A stretch of 64,000 nt of DNA from Tamlana flava (GTDB lineage Bacteria > Bacteroidota > Bacteroidia > Flavobacteriales > Flavobacteriaceae), in contig NZ_JBGGTX010000001.1 in NCBI RefSeq assembly GCF_041287255.1, positions 62,001-126,000 of the forward strand. Direction: 5' to 3'. Positions 1 to 8,458 of this stretch are shown piece after piece (within the stretch, counting starts at the first letter, position 1; each line of letters opens with the position of its first letter). The notes beneath the pieces were generated by a model that saw only the letters and a list, made by a program, of their open reading frames with translations, was not told the origin of the DNA and searched no databases. The position numbers and the translations under genes are program-made.

Positions 1-112
1 CAAGTAAAAGTTTGGCAATAGTTAATTTTTCAGAAGCTGAAAACGACACGCCTGAGGTCTGTTCACCATCACGCAATGTCGTGTCCATTATTTCTATTCG
101 TTTTTTTGCCAT
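1..112 (-). CDS. 2-isopropylmalate synthase-type enzyme, N-terminal part (cut by window edge)
   Basis: Reading the minus strand from the ATG at 112 gives 37 residues that begin MAKKRIEIMDTTLRDGEQ and run off the window edge. The DTTLRDGEQ motif is the metal- and substrate-binding start of the HMGL/DRE-TIM barrel in 2-isopropylmalate, citramalate and homocitrate synthases. It starts only 5 bases after the leuD stop, so it is the next gene of the leuC-leuD operon, and the leucine route (condensation of acetyl-CoA with 2-oxoisovalerate) is the natural reading. A citramalate synthase for isoleucine cannot be excluded because the specificity-determining part lies outside the window. Confidence 0.85.
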   Translation of the reverse strand, partial: MAKKRIEIMDTTLRDGEQTSGVSFSASEKLTIAKLLL

Positions 113-117
113 TTAGG

Positions 118-714
118 TTATAGCATCAAATCATTAGCAAAAGATTCAATGTCACCTTTCATATTTTGAAGGTAATCAATATCATCAAAGCCATTCAACA
201 TGTTTTGTTTCTTGTAAGAGTTGATCTCGAAAGATTCCTGATCACCCGTTGAAAGAATGGTAATAGTTTGGTTTGGAAGGTTTACTTCAATCTCTGTATT
301 TGGGTCTTTGTAGATTTCCTCAAAGATTTTCTCAGAAAACTCAGGACTAACCTGTACTGGAAGCACACCAACGTTCAAACAGTTGTTTTTAAATATGTCA
401 GCAAAAAAGCTAGACACCACGCAACGGAAACCGTAATCGTAAACCGCCCAAGCGGCATGCTCTCGAGAAGAACCAGAGCCAAAGTTTTTTCCACCCACTA
501 ATATTTTTCCACTGTAAATCGGGTTGTTTAAAACAAAACTTTCTTTTGGTGAATTATCAGAATTGTATCTCCAATCGCGAAATAAGTTGTCGCCAAAACC
601 TTTACGCTCTGTAGCTTTTAAGAAACGTGCAGGTATAATTTGATCAGTGTCTACATTTTCTAATGGTAATGGAACCGCGGAACTTGTTAATATGTTGAAT
701 TTATCGTAAGCCAT
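118..714 (-). CDS. leuD: 3-isopropylmalate dehydratase small subunit
   Basis: This is the small (swivel-domain) subunit of isopropylmalate isomerase, which with LeuC converts 2-isopropylmalate to 3-isopropylmalate in leucine synthesis. At 198 residues it has the usual bacterial length. The signature NFGSGSSREHAAWA near residues 77-90 is the conserved substrate loop, and VDTDQIIPARFL near the start is typical of the family. It lies 70 bases after leuC and 5 bases before the leuA-type gene, so the three probably share one transcript. The leuC-leuD gap holds a short inverted repeat (CCAATT/AATTGG at about 734-748). Confidence 0.96.
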   Translation of the reverse strand: MAYDKFNILTSSAVPLPLENVDTDQIIPARFLKATERKGFGDNLFRDWRYNSDNSPKESFVLNNPIYSGKILVGGKNFGSGSSREHAAWAVYDYGFRCVVSSFFADIFKNNCLNVGVLPVQVSPEFSEKIFEEIYKDPNTEIEVNLPNQTITILSTGDQESFEINSYKKQNMLNGFDDIDYLQNMKGDIESFANDLML

Positions 715-784
715 GTTTTTAATATTCAGTTGCCAATTTTCAATTGGAATTCATTTTTTTTATATTAATTTTCCTTTTTAGGAT

Positions 785-2179
785 TTATAAAAGCGTTCTA
801 GGGTCTGTTACCACACCTGTTACCGCCGCTGCAGCTGCCACCAATGGACTTGCAAGCATCGTTCTTGAACCAGGTCCTTGACGTCCTTCAAAGTTTCTGT
901 TTGATGTGCTAACGGCATATTTCCCAGCTGGAATTTTATCATCATTCATTGCCAAACAAGCCGAACAGCCAGGCTGTCTTAATGTAAAGCCAGCTTCTGT
1001 GATTATATCTAAAATACCTTCTTCCTTGATTTTGTCTTCTACCTCATGAGATCCAGGAACCAACCAAGCCGTAATATGGTCTGCCTTTTTTCTGCCTTTT
1101 ACAATGGAAGCAAAAGCTCTAAAATCTTCAATTCTTCCATTTGTACAACTACCCAAGAACACATAATCCACTTTTTTCCCAATCATTTGGTCGTTTTCAC
1201 CATACCCCATGTACTCCAATGATTTTTTATAGGTCGCCACACCACCTTCAACATCTTCTGCATCCGGAATATTGTTGGTAATACCAATACCCATGCCCGG
1301 ATTTGTTCCATAAGTAATCATTGGCTCAATATCCGCAGCATCAAAGGTTATTTCCTTGTCAAATGTAGCATTAGCATCTGTTTTTAAGGTTTTCCAATGT
1401 GCAACAGCCTTATCCCATTCTCCACCTTTTAGAGAAAGTGGTTTGTCTTTTAAGTATGCAAAAGTGGTTTCGTCAGGAGCAATCATACCTCCACGAGCAC
1501 CCATTTCAATTGACAAGTTACAAACTGTCATACGACCTTCCATGGTCATGTTTTCAAAAACATCGCCAGCGTATTCCACAAAATAACCGGTTGCCCCAGA
1601 AGTGGTTAATTTTGAAATGATATAAAGGGCCACATCTTTCGGTGTAACTCCTTTGCCCAATTGGCCGTTAACATTAATTCGCATTTTCTTTGGCTTGGGC
1701 TGCATGATACACTGAGTAGATAGTACCATTTCAACTTCCGAAGTACCAATACCAAATGCAATGGCACCAAACGCACCATGGGTTGATGTATGGGAATCTC
1801 CACAAACAATGGTGGCACCTGGGAAAGTTATACCATTTTCTGGACCAACAACGTGCACAATACCATTCTTTTTATGCCCAAGCCCCCAGTGGCTAATACC
1901 ATATTCCTTCGAGTTATCTTCTAAAGCTTTTAACTGATTTGCAGAAAGTGGATCCTCAACAGGCAAATGTTGATTAATTGTTGGCGTATTATGGTCTGCT
2001 GTTGCGAATGTGCGCTCAGGATACAATACCTCTAAACCTCTGTTTTTTAGTCCTAAAAATGCAACAGGGCTTGTTACTTCATGTATAAAATGACGGTCGA
2101 TGAAAAATACATCCGGGCCACCTTCAATTTTTCTTACAACATGCGAATCCCACACTTTGTCAAACAATGTCTTACTCAT
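785..2179 (-). CDS. leuC: 3-isopropylmalate dehydratase large subunit
   Basis: The aconitase-type large subunit carries the [4Fe-4S] cluster and works with LeuD in the cytoplasm. Its 464 residues match the family length. The cluster cysteines lie in GSCTNGR (about residue 345) and RQPGCSACLAMN (about residues 402-413), and the N-terminal DRHFIHEVTSP and CGDSHTSTHGAFG stretches are typical. It is the first gene of the leu transcript. The upstream 230 bases hold a probable -7 promoter element at 2251-2258 and a 7-bp inverted repeat (2218-2224 with 2237-2243) in the leader. I found no leucine-rich leader peptide. Confidence 0.97.
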   Translation of the reverse strand: MSKTLFDKVWDSHVVRKIEGGPDVFFIDRHFIHEVTSPVAFLGLKNRGLEVLYPERTFATADHNTPTINQHLPVEDPLSANQLKALEDNSKEYGISHWGLGHKKNGIVHVVGPENGITFPGATIVCGDSHTSTHGAFGAIAFGIGTSEVEMVLSTQCIMQPKPKKMRINVNGQLGKGVTPKDVALYIISKLTTSGATGYFVEYAGDVFENMTMEGRMTVCNLSIEMGARGGMIAPDETTFAYLKDKPLSLKGGEWDKAVAHWKTLKTDANATFDKEITFDAADIEPMITYGTNPGMGIGITNNIPDAEDVEGGVATYKKSLEYMGYGENDQMIGKKVDYVFLGSCTNGRIEDFRAFASIVKGRKKADHITAWLVPGSHEVEDKIKEEGILDIITEAGFTLRQPGCSACLAMNDDKIPAGKYAVSTSNRNFEGRQGPGSRTMLASPLVAAAAAVTGVVTDPRTLL

Positions 2180-2250
2180 ATATGTTTAATTTTATTTTAA
2201 ATCTTAAAAGAATGTACTTTGGCAAAAGACTTGAACTGCCAAAAGGCTTG

Positions 2251-2258
2251 CAAATTTA
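2251..2258 (-). promoter_or_regulatory. Probable promoter -7 element of the leu operon
   Basis: On the minus strand this reads TAAATTTG, a perfect match to the Bacteroidota -7 consensus TAnnTTTG. It lies about 70 bases before the leuC ATG. I did not find a clear -33 TTTG. The predicted untranslated leader contains the TTTGGCA/TGCCAAA inverted repeat. In such AT-rich DNA a single 8-base match is weak evidence. Confidence 0.45.
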
Positions 2259-2410
2259 GGAAAAAGTCCTTGTTTTTTCAGCATATAATAAAATTTAACC
2301 CGCTAGTCCATTTATTTTTATAAAATTGTTAATGGAATTTCAAATAATCAATAATATTTTAATAGAACAGCAATTATGATTATAAATTTTAAAGCAAATT
2401 TATTTACTGT

Positions 2411-2779
2411 CTAATCTAGCCTATCAGCCACATATTCCACCTCCGTTTTATCATGTGGTTTTGACTTGCCATCTGGTCCTAAATTAACCATAACAATATT
2501 TGATATGGTCATTTTATTTCTTACTTCGCTACTTAAAACCAAAGATGCTTTACCAAATTTTACAACCTCAATGCCAATTTCAACAATGTGGCCTTGTTTG
2601 GCAGACGCTTTGAAATCGATTTCACTCATGTACTTGGTCACTACTTTTTGGTTTTCTAATTGAATGATGGTGTAAAGCGCTGCCTCTTCGTCTATCCATT
2701 ATAGCAATCTTCCTCCAAATAAAGTTCCGTTAGCATTTAAATCTTCGGGTTTTACCCATTTTCTGGTGTGAAATCTCAT
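2411..2779 (-). pseudogene. Broken acyl-CoA thioesterase (hotdog fold) gene
   Basis: One reading frame from the ATG at 2779 to the stop at 2411 encodes a short acyl-CoA thioesterase of the YciA/hotdog type: MRFHTRKWVKPEDLNANG, then TLFGGRLL, then WIDEEAALY, then VVTKYMSEIDF. Codon 27 (2699-2701), between RLL and WIDEE, is TAA. From memory of flavobacterial homologues the protein also lacks about six residues between EVRNKMT and ISNIVMVNLG, a core strand of the fold. A stop plus an internal deletion suggests real decay rather than a read error, although the rest of the frame is intact, so decay would be recent. Restart at the internal ATG (2629) would drop the region that holds the catalytic acid. 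It sits 17 bases after the DUF72 gene, probably in one transcript. Confidence 0.75.
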
Positions 2780-2796
2780 CTTTATTATAATTGTTT

Positions 2797-3696
2797 TTAA
2801 AATAGTTGTGGTTGTGAGTCATCTTCCGAATCATCGTTCGGTATTTTCAAATTATACCCTAATACCTTATTTATTTTCCTAATAAAATAGGCTGAAAGTA
2901 ATGGTGATTCTTTTTCTATATTCTGATGAATGAAAAAATCAATTTCCTTAATACCTTGTTCTTTCCACATTTTTAAACGCTCTACCCAATCATTTAACCT
3001 GCTGTAATCGCTTGGGTGGTTTGCACCAACATATCTAACAAAAGCTGTGGGATTGGTTAATCTCATATGCAATAAATCACGACGGCCTGCGGTATCAACA
3101 ATGACGTTTGAAATATTATGATTCTCCAAAAGCTGATATAAATCTTCAAAAACAGCTATATCATTATACCAATCGGTATGCCTAAACTCGATTGCTAAAG
3201 GAATTTCCCTAGGCCAATTTTCAACAAAATCAATTACCCTATTAAAATCCTTTGGAGCAAAATTATTGTGCATTTGCAAAAATACAGTGCCCAATTTTTC
3301 TTTCAAATTTGAAGCGTTGTATAGGTAATTTTCAACCACTTCATTGGTGTTATTCAAACGTTTCCAATGGCTTATTTCTTGATTCAATTTTGGAAAAAAC
3401 TTGAATCCTTCGGGTGTTTTATCATACCATGTTGAAAACTGTTCCGCGGGAAAAATACGATAAAATGTAGCATTTAACTCGATGGAATTAAACTGTTTGG
3501 AGTAGTAAGCCAATTCGTCTTTTATGCCTTTTGGGTAAAATCCTTTTAAATCATCCTTGTTCCATTTAGCACAGCCTACATAAATTTCGGGCACGTTATC
3601 ATCTTTCACCTTATTCAAAACACCCTTTGTATCAGGATGGTCTTTTGGCAAAGTAAAATCAACACCTCCCGGATTATCTGTACTTCCAAATTTCAT
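2797..3696 (-). CDS. DUF72 (YecE-like) protein
   Basis: This 299-residue protein matches the DUF72/YecE family, a TIM-barrel-like fold of unknown biochemical role. Characteristic stretches are YVGCAKWNKDDLKGFYP (about residues 39-55), FNSIELNATFYR, KFFPKLNQEISHWKRL and AIEFRHTDWY, in the order seen throughout the family. There is no signal peptide, so it is cytoplasmic. It is followed at 17 bases by the broken thioesterase gene. The last dozen residues are acidic and probably disordered. The family is certain; no function is assigned. Confidence 0.9.
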   Translation of the reverse strand: MKFGSTDNPGGVDFTLPKDHPDTKGVLNKVKDDNVPEIYVGCAKWNKDDLKGFYPKGIKDELAYYSKQFNSIELNATFYRIFPAEQFSTWYDKTPEGFKFFPKLNQEISHWKRLNNTNEVVENYLYNASNLKEKLGTVFLQMHNNFAPKDFNRVIDFVENWPREIPLAIEFRHTDWYNDIAVFEDLYQLLENHNISNVIVDTAGRRDLLHMRLTNPTAFVRYVGANHPSDYSRLNDWVERLKMWKEQGIKEIDFFIHQNIEKESPLLSAYFIRKINKVLGYNLKIPNDDSEDDSQPQLF

Positions 3697-3864
3697 ATTC
3701 TTTTAATTTCTTTAAGGTTTTGGCCAAAGGCCGAATTAAAAACTCAATTTTAAATAACAATAAAGATAGAAAAAACAGAAATGTTAATAACCTCGTTAAT
3801 AATAATAAATATGAATACTTCTATCAGTTTTGATAATATTTAATTTTAATGCAAATCTTTCAAC

Positions 3865-4281
3865 ATGAGCACCCGAAAATCCCAAATTAACGGCATTCGC
3901 CCAGAAATTTTAAGCACTACAATTAATGACAACATGAGCAGCGACGAGCGTTTTCAAAATTTAGTTTTGCGCCCTGTTATTAAGTTTCAAAATGATTTAT
4001 TAATTGAAGTTTTTAGAAATTACATTACCAAGCACAAATCTGTGTTTTATGATTTATCTTTGGAGAAGCGTATTCTTTACATTGAAAATGCCATTCATAA
4101 AGACATGAAGTTCCGTAACTCCATGAAAGGTATGGTGATAGGTGTTTTTAGCGTTGAAGAATACCTTATTTACATTGAAAACTCTTCAGCATTGAACAAG
4201 CGCATGATGAACCTTGTAAAAGAACGTTTACTAAGCCAAATTCAATTGTTTGAAAAACCTGAACTACTAACAGCAGTTTAA
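3865..4281 (+). CDS. Conserved flavobacterial protein of unknown function
   Basis: This 138-residue, soluble, mostly alpha-helical protein has an N-terminal motif NMSSDERFQNLVLRPVIKFQ and a C-terminal NSSALNKRMMNLVKERL. I recognise it as a small protein common in Flavobacteriia. Homologues are, as I recall, sometimes labelled glyoxalase, but I see no metal-binding glyoxalase motif. There is no signal peptide or membrane segment. The stop is 7 bases from the ATG of the next gene, so the two are probably co-transcribed and may be translationally linked. Confidence 0.75.
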   Translation: MSTRKSQINGIRPEILSTTINDNMSSDERFQNLVLRPVIKFQNDLLIEVFRNYITKHKSVFYDLSLEKRILYIENAIHKDMKFRNSMKGMVIGVFSVEEYLIYIENSSALNKRMMNLVKERLLSQIQLFEKPELLTAV

Positions 4282-4288
4282 ATATTTG

Positions 4289-4738
4289 ATGACCACTAAA
4301 CTAAAACTTCTACAGATTTGCAACGATCTTGTGGATAAGCGCATTAATGGCTATAAAGAAGAAATCAGCTTAATAAAGGACGCTATAGAGAGCAACGATA
4401 AAGGAAACCTTGAAGAAGATGATATTGGGAATAGCAATCTGCTAGGTGACTTAGAAAAAAATCTAGGTTATTTAGCAGATGCACAAAAAAATAAAGCCCA
4501 ATTACAACTTATAAAACCAAATATTGTTAATAATGAAGCGGTTTTAGGAAGTATTGTAAAAACCAATTTAATCCATTTTTACATTGCTGTAAGCCTTGGT
4601 AAAATTGATTTGGGGGATGAAGAAAGCTATTATGCCATTTCATTCAGCTCACCTATCGGACAATTATTAAGAAACAAAAAGGTTAACGACCAGTTTGAAT
4701 TCAACCAATCCAAATATATCATTAAAGAAATTAAATAA
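4289..4738 (+). CDS. GreA/GreB-like protein
   Basis: The ATG at 4289 gives 149 residues; a TTG directly before it is less likely. The N-terminal half is a helical hairpin with an acidic stretch (NLEEDDIG, about residues 37-44) at its turn. The C-terminal part ends SFSSPIGQLLRNKKVND followed by a short beta hairpin, as in the FKBP-like C-domain of Gre factors (SPLGxALLGKKVGD). Gre factors enter the secondary channel of RNA polymerase and restart backtracked complexes through acidic tip residues. A role in that channel is inferred from the fold; the protein is diverged, and an inhibitory or stress role is equally possible. It overlaps the convergent DUF2461 gene by 8 bases. Confidence 0.65.
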   Translation: MTTKLKLLQICNDLVDKRINGYKEEISLIKDAIESNDKGNLEEDDIGNSNLLGDLEKNLGYLADAQKNKAQLQLIKPNIVNNEAVLGSIVKTNLIHFYIAVSLGKIDLGDEESYYAISFSSPIGQLLRNKKVNDQFEFNQSKYIIKEIK

Positions 4739-5411
4739 TCGAAACACCATTTAGATCGGTGGTTAACACATCACTCATGTAATCAAAAAATGGTCTTACG
4801 GATTTAAAAGCTGTATCAACTTGATTTATAAAATCTGAAGTAAGAACTTCTTGATCGGTAAACTTCTTAGTGAAAATGTATTGCTTTTTTTTGATTAAAT
4901 CTATAGCCTGATGCTCTTTATCAAAACCTTTTGGAGCGGTTTTAACTTCATCGCCAATAAAGGTGTCACCCCAAATACGGTTAAAGTTCTTATTTGCTAA
5001 GATTTCGCGAATTTCATTATCATCCATTTCAAATTCCTTTCTAATCCGTAATAAATCTGCTGGGGCAGGTTCCCAAAACCCTGTGGCAATAAAGCTTTCG
5101 TTGTTGGGCTGAATGTGAAGGTAATAACCACCTCTTAACCTTGGTTTTACTCTATGGAACGAGCCGCCAAAATGGGTTTTATAGGGTAATTTGTTTTTTG
5201 AAAATCGGACATCTCTATAAATCCTGAATATTTTTAGCTTGTCCACTTCGTCATGTTTATTTAGGTTTTCAAAAACTTTTTGATAAAATGCTTTGACTTC
5301 TTTTTCAATGGCCTTAAATTCAGACTTGTTTTCGTTAAACCAATCTCGGTTATTGTTTTTTTCAAGTTTTTTAAAAAACTCGAAGACTGATTTTGGAATT
5401 GTAATACTCAT
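4731..5411 (-). CDS. DUF2461 family protein
   Basis: This 226-residue cytoplasmic protein belongs to DUF2461 (TIGR02453 type). The diagnostic order is FFKKLEKNNNRDWFNENKSE at the start, FRIYRDVRFSKNKLPYKTHF (about residues 62-81), then GGYYLHIQPNNESFIATGFW (about residues 94-113). The biochemical function of the family is unknown. Its 3' end overlaps the convergent GreA-like gene by 8 bases. It follows truA by 62 bases in the same direction and may be read through from the his operon. Confidence 0.9.
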   Translation of the reverse strand: MSITIPKSVFEFFKKLEKNNNRDWFNENKSEFKAIEKEVKAFYQKVFENLNKHDEVDKLKIFRIYRDVRFSKNKLPYKTHFGGSFHRVKPRLRGGYYLHIQPNNESFIATGFWEPAPADLLRIRKEFEMDDNEIREILANKNFNRIWGDTFIGDEVKTAPKGFDKEHQAIDLIKKKQYIFTKKFTDQEVLTSDFINQVDTAFKSVRPFFDYMSDVLTTDLNGVSII

Positions 5412-5473
5412 TGCAGAATTTTTGGTTGATGAAATTAAGAAAATTAATGGCGTTTCACATAACGAAACCTTAA

Positions 5474-6250
5474 TTATTCAAACTCTATGTTTTTTAAAAT
5501 CAACCCTGAGGCCGGGGCTATATACTCCATCTTCATATTGCTGTTGGGCAATAAGCTAGCACGAATATCTTCCAAAGATAATTTTCCTTTCCCTAAATCA
5601 ATAAGCGCTCCCATAATCAGTCTAATCTGGTTGCGCATAAAACCTTTTCCTTTTACTCGCAGTAAATAGGTTTTTTCAGGAAAATAACTTGCGGTATAAA
5701 GTGTGTTTTCAATAAGTTCACAGGTGAAGATTTCTCTCGTATAAACACCATTGTCTGTGGGTTTGTAACAATAAGACCTTAAATAATTTTTACCTTCAAA
5801 TAATTTAGCTCCAAGTTTCATGAGTTCAATGTCTAAGTCATTTAAAATAGTGGTCATAATCGGTGCACAAAAAGGATGGCATTTTTCACCACAAGTAAAT
5901 AAATAAAGGTATTCCTTTACTTTTGAATGGTTGATGATGTTGAATTTAGAATCAACCTCTTTGATGCTAAGAGCCCGAATATCCTGGGGAAGATTGTAAT
6001 TGAAAAGATTCAGAAATTCTGATTCATTTTCAATTGGTTCGTTCAAAAACAGCTCGAAGGCTGCACATTCTGCTGAAACCATTGCATCGGTCCTGCCTGA
6101 GCTCAAGGTTTTAAATCGTTTACCTTCCAGAATAAATTTCAAGGTTCTATCTACCATCAAATGAAGGGTTTTTACATCTGGCTGTTTTTGCCAACCATGA
6201 AACCGATAGCCCAAATATTGAATATTTATAACATAAAAGAACTTTTTCAA
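5474..6250 (-). CDS. truA: tRNA pseudouridine synthase A-like
   Basis: The 258 residues match TruA-type pseudouridine synthases, which isomerise uridines 38-40 in the tRNA anticodon arm. SSGRTDAMVSA (about residues 51-61) holds the catalytic aspartate in the GRTD motif; YLGYRFHGWQKQPD at the start and FMRNQIRLIMGALIDLGKGK near the C-terminus are typical. It is only 7 bases downstream of hisI and reads the same way, so it may be co-transcribed with the his genes. Compared with canonical TruA the central region is shorter and diverged, so it may be a second TruA-type paralogue with altered substrate use. Confidence 0.85.
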   Translation of the reverse strand: MKKFFYVINIQYLGYRFHGWQKQPDVKTLHLMVDRTLKFILEGKRFKTLSSGRTDAMVSAECAAFELFLNEPIENESEFLNLFNYNLPQDIRALSIKEVDSKFNIINHSKVKEYLYLFTCGEKCHPFCAPIMTTILNDLDIELMKLGAKLFEGKNYLRSYCYKPTDNGVYTREIFTCELIENTLYTASYFPEKTYLLRVKGKGFMRNQIRLIMGALIDLGKGKLSLEDIRASLLPNSNMKMEYIAPASGLILKNIEFE

Positions 6251-6257
6251 AACTAAA

Positions 6258-6851
6258 CTACTTATGCCTTCCCTGCAACTCCTTTTCGATGTCTTTTAAA
6301 GTAAACCCTTTAGCTTGAAGCAACATTAAATAATGAAAAAATAGGTCGGCTGATTCGTATAAAAATAATTCATCGTTATTATCCATGGCCTCAATAACCG
6401 TTTCAACAGCCTCCTCTCCTACTTTTTGGGCTACTTTATTAATCCCTTTTGAAAACAAACTAGCCACATAAGATTTAACGGTGTCCTTATTTGCCACTCG
6501 TTCGGCTATAACATTTTCAAGTGTAGAAAAGAATCCGTAATTAGCTGTATTGTCCTCGCCCCAACAATTTCCAGTTCCTTTATGACAGGTTGGCCCAACA
6601 GGGTTAACTTGTATTAAAAGGGTATCGTTATCACAATCGTTTTTAATATCAACAAGATTTAAGAAATTACCACTCTCCTCGCCTTTTGTCCACAAACGTT
6701 GTTTGCTTCGGCTATAAAAAGTAACCTTTTTCGTTTCCAATGTTTTTTGATAAGCCTCTTCGCTCATATATCCCAACATCAAAACGTTTTTTGTTGTTGC
6801 ATCTTGAATTATGGCAGGAACTAATCCGTGGGCATCGTATTTAATTTTCAT
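6258..6851 (-). CDS. hisIE: Bifunctional phosphoribosyl-AMP cyclohydrolase / phosphoribosyl-ATP pyrophosphatase
   Basis: HisI (about residues 1-110) opens the ring of phosphoribosyl-AMP, and HisE (about residues 111-197) removes pyrophosphate from phosphoribosyl-ATP; these are steps 3 and 2 of histidine synthesis. The HisI zinc cysteines are visible in NDCDND and GPTCHKGTGNCW; HisE shows KVGEEAVETVIEA. The fused form is normal in Bacteroidota. It is the last his gene, 66 bases after hisF; that gap contains a perfect 12-base palindrome at 6887-6898. Confidence 0.97.
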   Translation of the reverse strand: MKIKYDAHGLVPAIIQDATTKNVLMLGYMSEEAYQKTLETKKVTFYSRSKQRLWTKGEESGNFLNLVDIKNDCDNDTLLIQVNPVGPTCHKGTGNCWGEDNTANYGFFSTLENVIAERVANKDTVKSYVASLFSKGINKVAQKVGEEAVETVIEAMDNNDELFLYESADLFFHYLMLLQAKGFTLKDIEKELQGRHK

Positions 6852-6917
6852 AATTTCGGTTTATGGAATGTTAAAATAATACATCGACTGAGCTCAGTAT
6901 GGCAATCAGCATAACGA

Positions 6918-7673
6918 CTAAAGTCGTACTTCTATATTGTTCTTTTTTAATTCTTTTTTCAATTCCATAATGGGGATTTCACCAAAATGGAACACACTAG
7001 CCGCCAAGGCCGCATCAGATTTTCCTTCCTTAAAGGTATCGATAAAATGCTGAATGGTTCCAGCACCTCCAGAGGCAATAATTGGAATATTCAATTCTTT
7101 CGATAATCGAGCCAAAGCTTTATTTGCAAATCCATTTTTAGTACCGTCATGATTCATTGACGTGAACAAAATTTCACCTGCGCCTCGTTTTTCAACTTCT
7201 TTTGCCCATTCAAACAAATCGATGTCAGTTGGAATACTTCCACCTGCCAAATGGACTTTCCATTGGCCATCCACTTCTTTAGCATCTATGGCAACAACAA
7301 CACATTGACTCCCAAACTTGTCGGCCAATTCATTTACCAAATCAGGTCTTTTAACAGCCGAAGAGTTGACCGATACTTTGTCAGCCCCACATTGCAATAA
7401 ATCGTCAACATGCTCTACACTCGAAATGCCACCACCAACGGTGAATGGAATATTAACCTGTTCTGCCACATGCAAGACCATATCCAAAACGGTTGCACGA
7501 CCTTCAAGAGTTGCCGAAATATCCAAAAACACCAGTTCGTCAGCACCTAGTTCAGCATATTGTTTCGCTAGTTCGACAGGATCTCCTGCATCCCGTAAAT
7601 CAACAAAATTAACACCTTTTACTGTGCGTCCATTTTTTATGTCCAAACAGGGTATGATTCGTTTTGTAAGCAT
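6918..7673 (-). CDS. hisF: Imidazole glycerol phosphate synthase, cyclase subunit
   Basis: HisF is the TIM-barrel half of IGP synthase; it uses ammonia from HisH to form imidazole glycerol phosphate and AICAR. The 251 residues include the catalytic aspartates in RIIPCLDIKNGRTVKGVNF (start) and VVAIDAKEVDG (about residues 126-136), and the phosphate loops VGGGI and ASGGAG. Its ATG overlaps the hisA stop by one base (TAATG), which implies coupled translation. Confidence 0.98.
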   Translation of the reverse strand: MLTKRIIPCLDIKNGRTVKGVNFVDLRDAGDPVELAKQYAELGADELVFLDISATLEGRATVLDMVLHVAEQVNIPFTVGGGISSVEHVDDLLQCGADKVSVNSSAVKRPDLVNELADKFGSQCVVVAIDAKEVDGQWKVHLAGGSIPTDIDLFEWAKEVEKRGAGEILFTSMNHDGTKNGFANKALARLSKELNIPIIASGGAGTIQHFIDTFKEGKSDAALAASVFHFGEIPIMELKKELKKNNIEVRL

Positions 7674-8404
7674 TATACAAATTTTTCTAATTGATGCAAA
7701 CTGATTCTGTTTTCATAAATGGCCTTACCAATAATAACACCTTCGCAACCAAGTTCCTTTAATACTGGAAGCTCCTCAATTGTTGAAATACCACCGGAAG
7801 CAATAAGCTTTATGGATTGCATGCTACTATTGCTGCATTGCGAAAGGATTTGTTTGTACAGTTCAACCGAAGGGCCTTCAAGCATGCCATCTTTAGAAAT
7901 ATCGGTGCAAATAACATATTTTATTCCTTTTTTTTGATAGTCTTTTATAAACGGAATCACTTCATTTGTGCTTTCTTCTTGCCAGCCACTTATAGCAACC
8001 TTACCATCATTGCTATCTGCACCAAGAATAATCTTTTCACTTCCATACTTGCCAATCCAACCTTCAAATATTTTAGGGTTTTTAACAGCAATACTCCCTC
8101 CTGTAATCTGTCTTGCGCCAGAATTAAAAGCGATATGCAAATCTTCATTGGCTTTTAAACCGCCTCCAAAATCAATTTTTAATTTGGTTTTTGAGGCAAT
8201 TTGCTCAAGAACTTTATAATTAATAATGTGTTGTGCCTTAGCTCCATCCAAATCCACCAAATGTAAATACTGGATTCCTGAACCCTCAAACATTTTGGCA
8301 ACTTCCAAAGGATTTTCGTTGTAAACCTTTTTTGTATCATAATCGCCTTTTGTCAATCGGACACATTTTCCGTCAATAATATCGATAGCTGGAATTATTC
8401 TCAT
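7673..8404 (-). CDS. hisA: ProFAR isomerase
   Basis: HisA performs the Amadori isomerisation of ProFAR to PRFAR, step 4 of the pathway. At 243 residues it is of normal length. MRIIPAIDIIDGKCVRL holds the catalytic aspartate at residue 8, CTDISKDGMLEG the second catalytic aspartate, and the half-barrel phosphate sites are DFGGGL and ASGGI. The gene overlaps hisF by one base and is 54 bases downstream of hisH. Confidence 0.98.
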   Translation of the reverse strand: MRIIPAIDIIDGKCVRLTKGDYDTKKVYNENPLEVAKMFEGSGIQYLHLVDLDGAKAQHIINYKVLEQIASKTKLKIDFGGGLKANEDLHIAFNSGARQITGGSIAVKNPKIFEGWIGKYGSEKIILGADSNDGKVAISGWQEESTNEVIPFIKDYQKKGIKYVICTDISKDGMLEGPSVELYKQILSQCSNSSMQSIKLIASGGISTIEELPVLKELGCEGVIIGKAIYENRISLHQLEKFV

Positions 8405-8458
8405 TTTTTTACGCTATTTGCTTTTAGCCATTGTTTGAAACTCACTGTCAAAATTAAT

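Noticed and set aside
2180..2298. A 26-codon frame (MLKKQGLFPKF...) ahead of leuC as a possible leucine leader peptide
   Set aside because: It has few leucines, no run of them, and it overlaps the predicted -7 element; no terminator follows before leuC.
6887..6898. Perfect 12-base palindrome ACTGAGCTCAGT between hisF and hisI
   Set aside because: There is no nearby promoter or second copy, and a 12-base palindrome can occur by chance; no function proposed.
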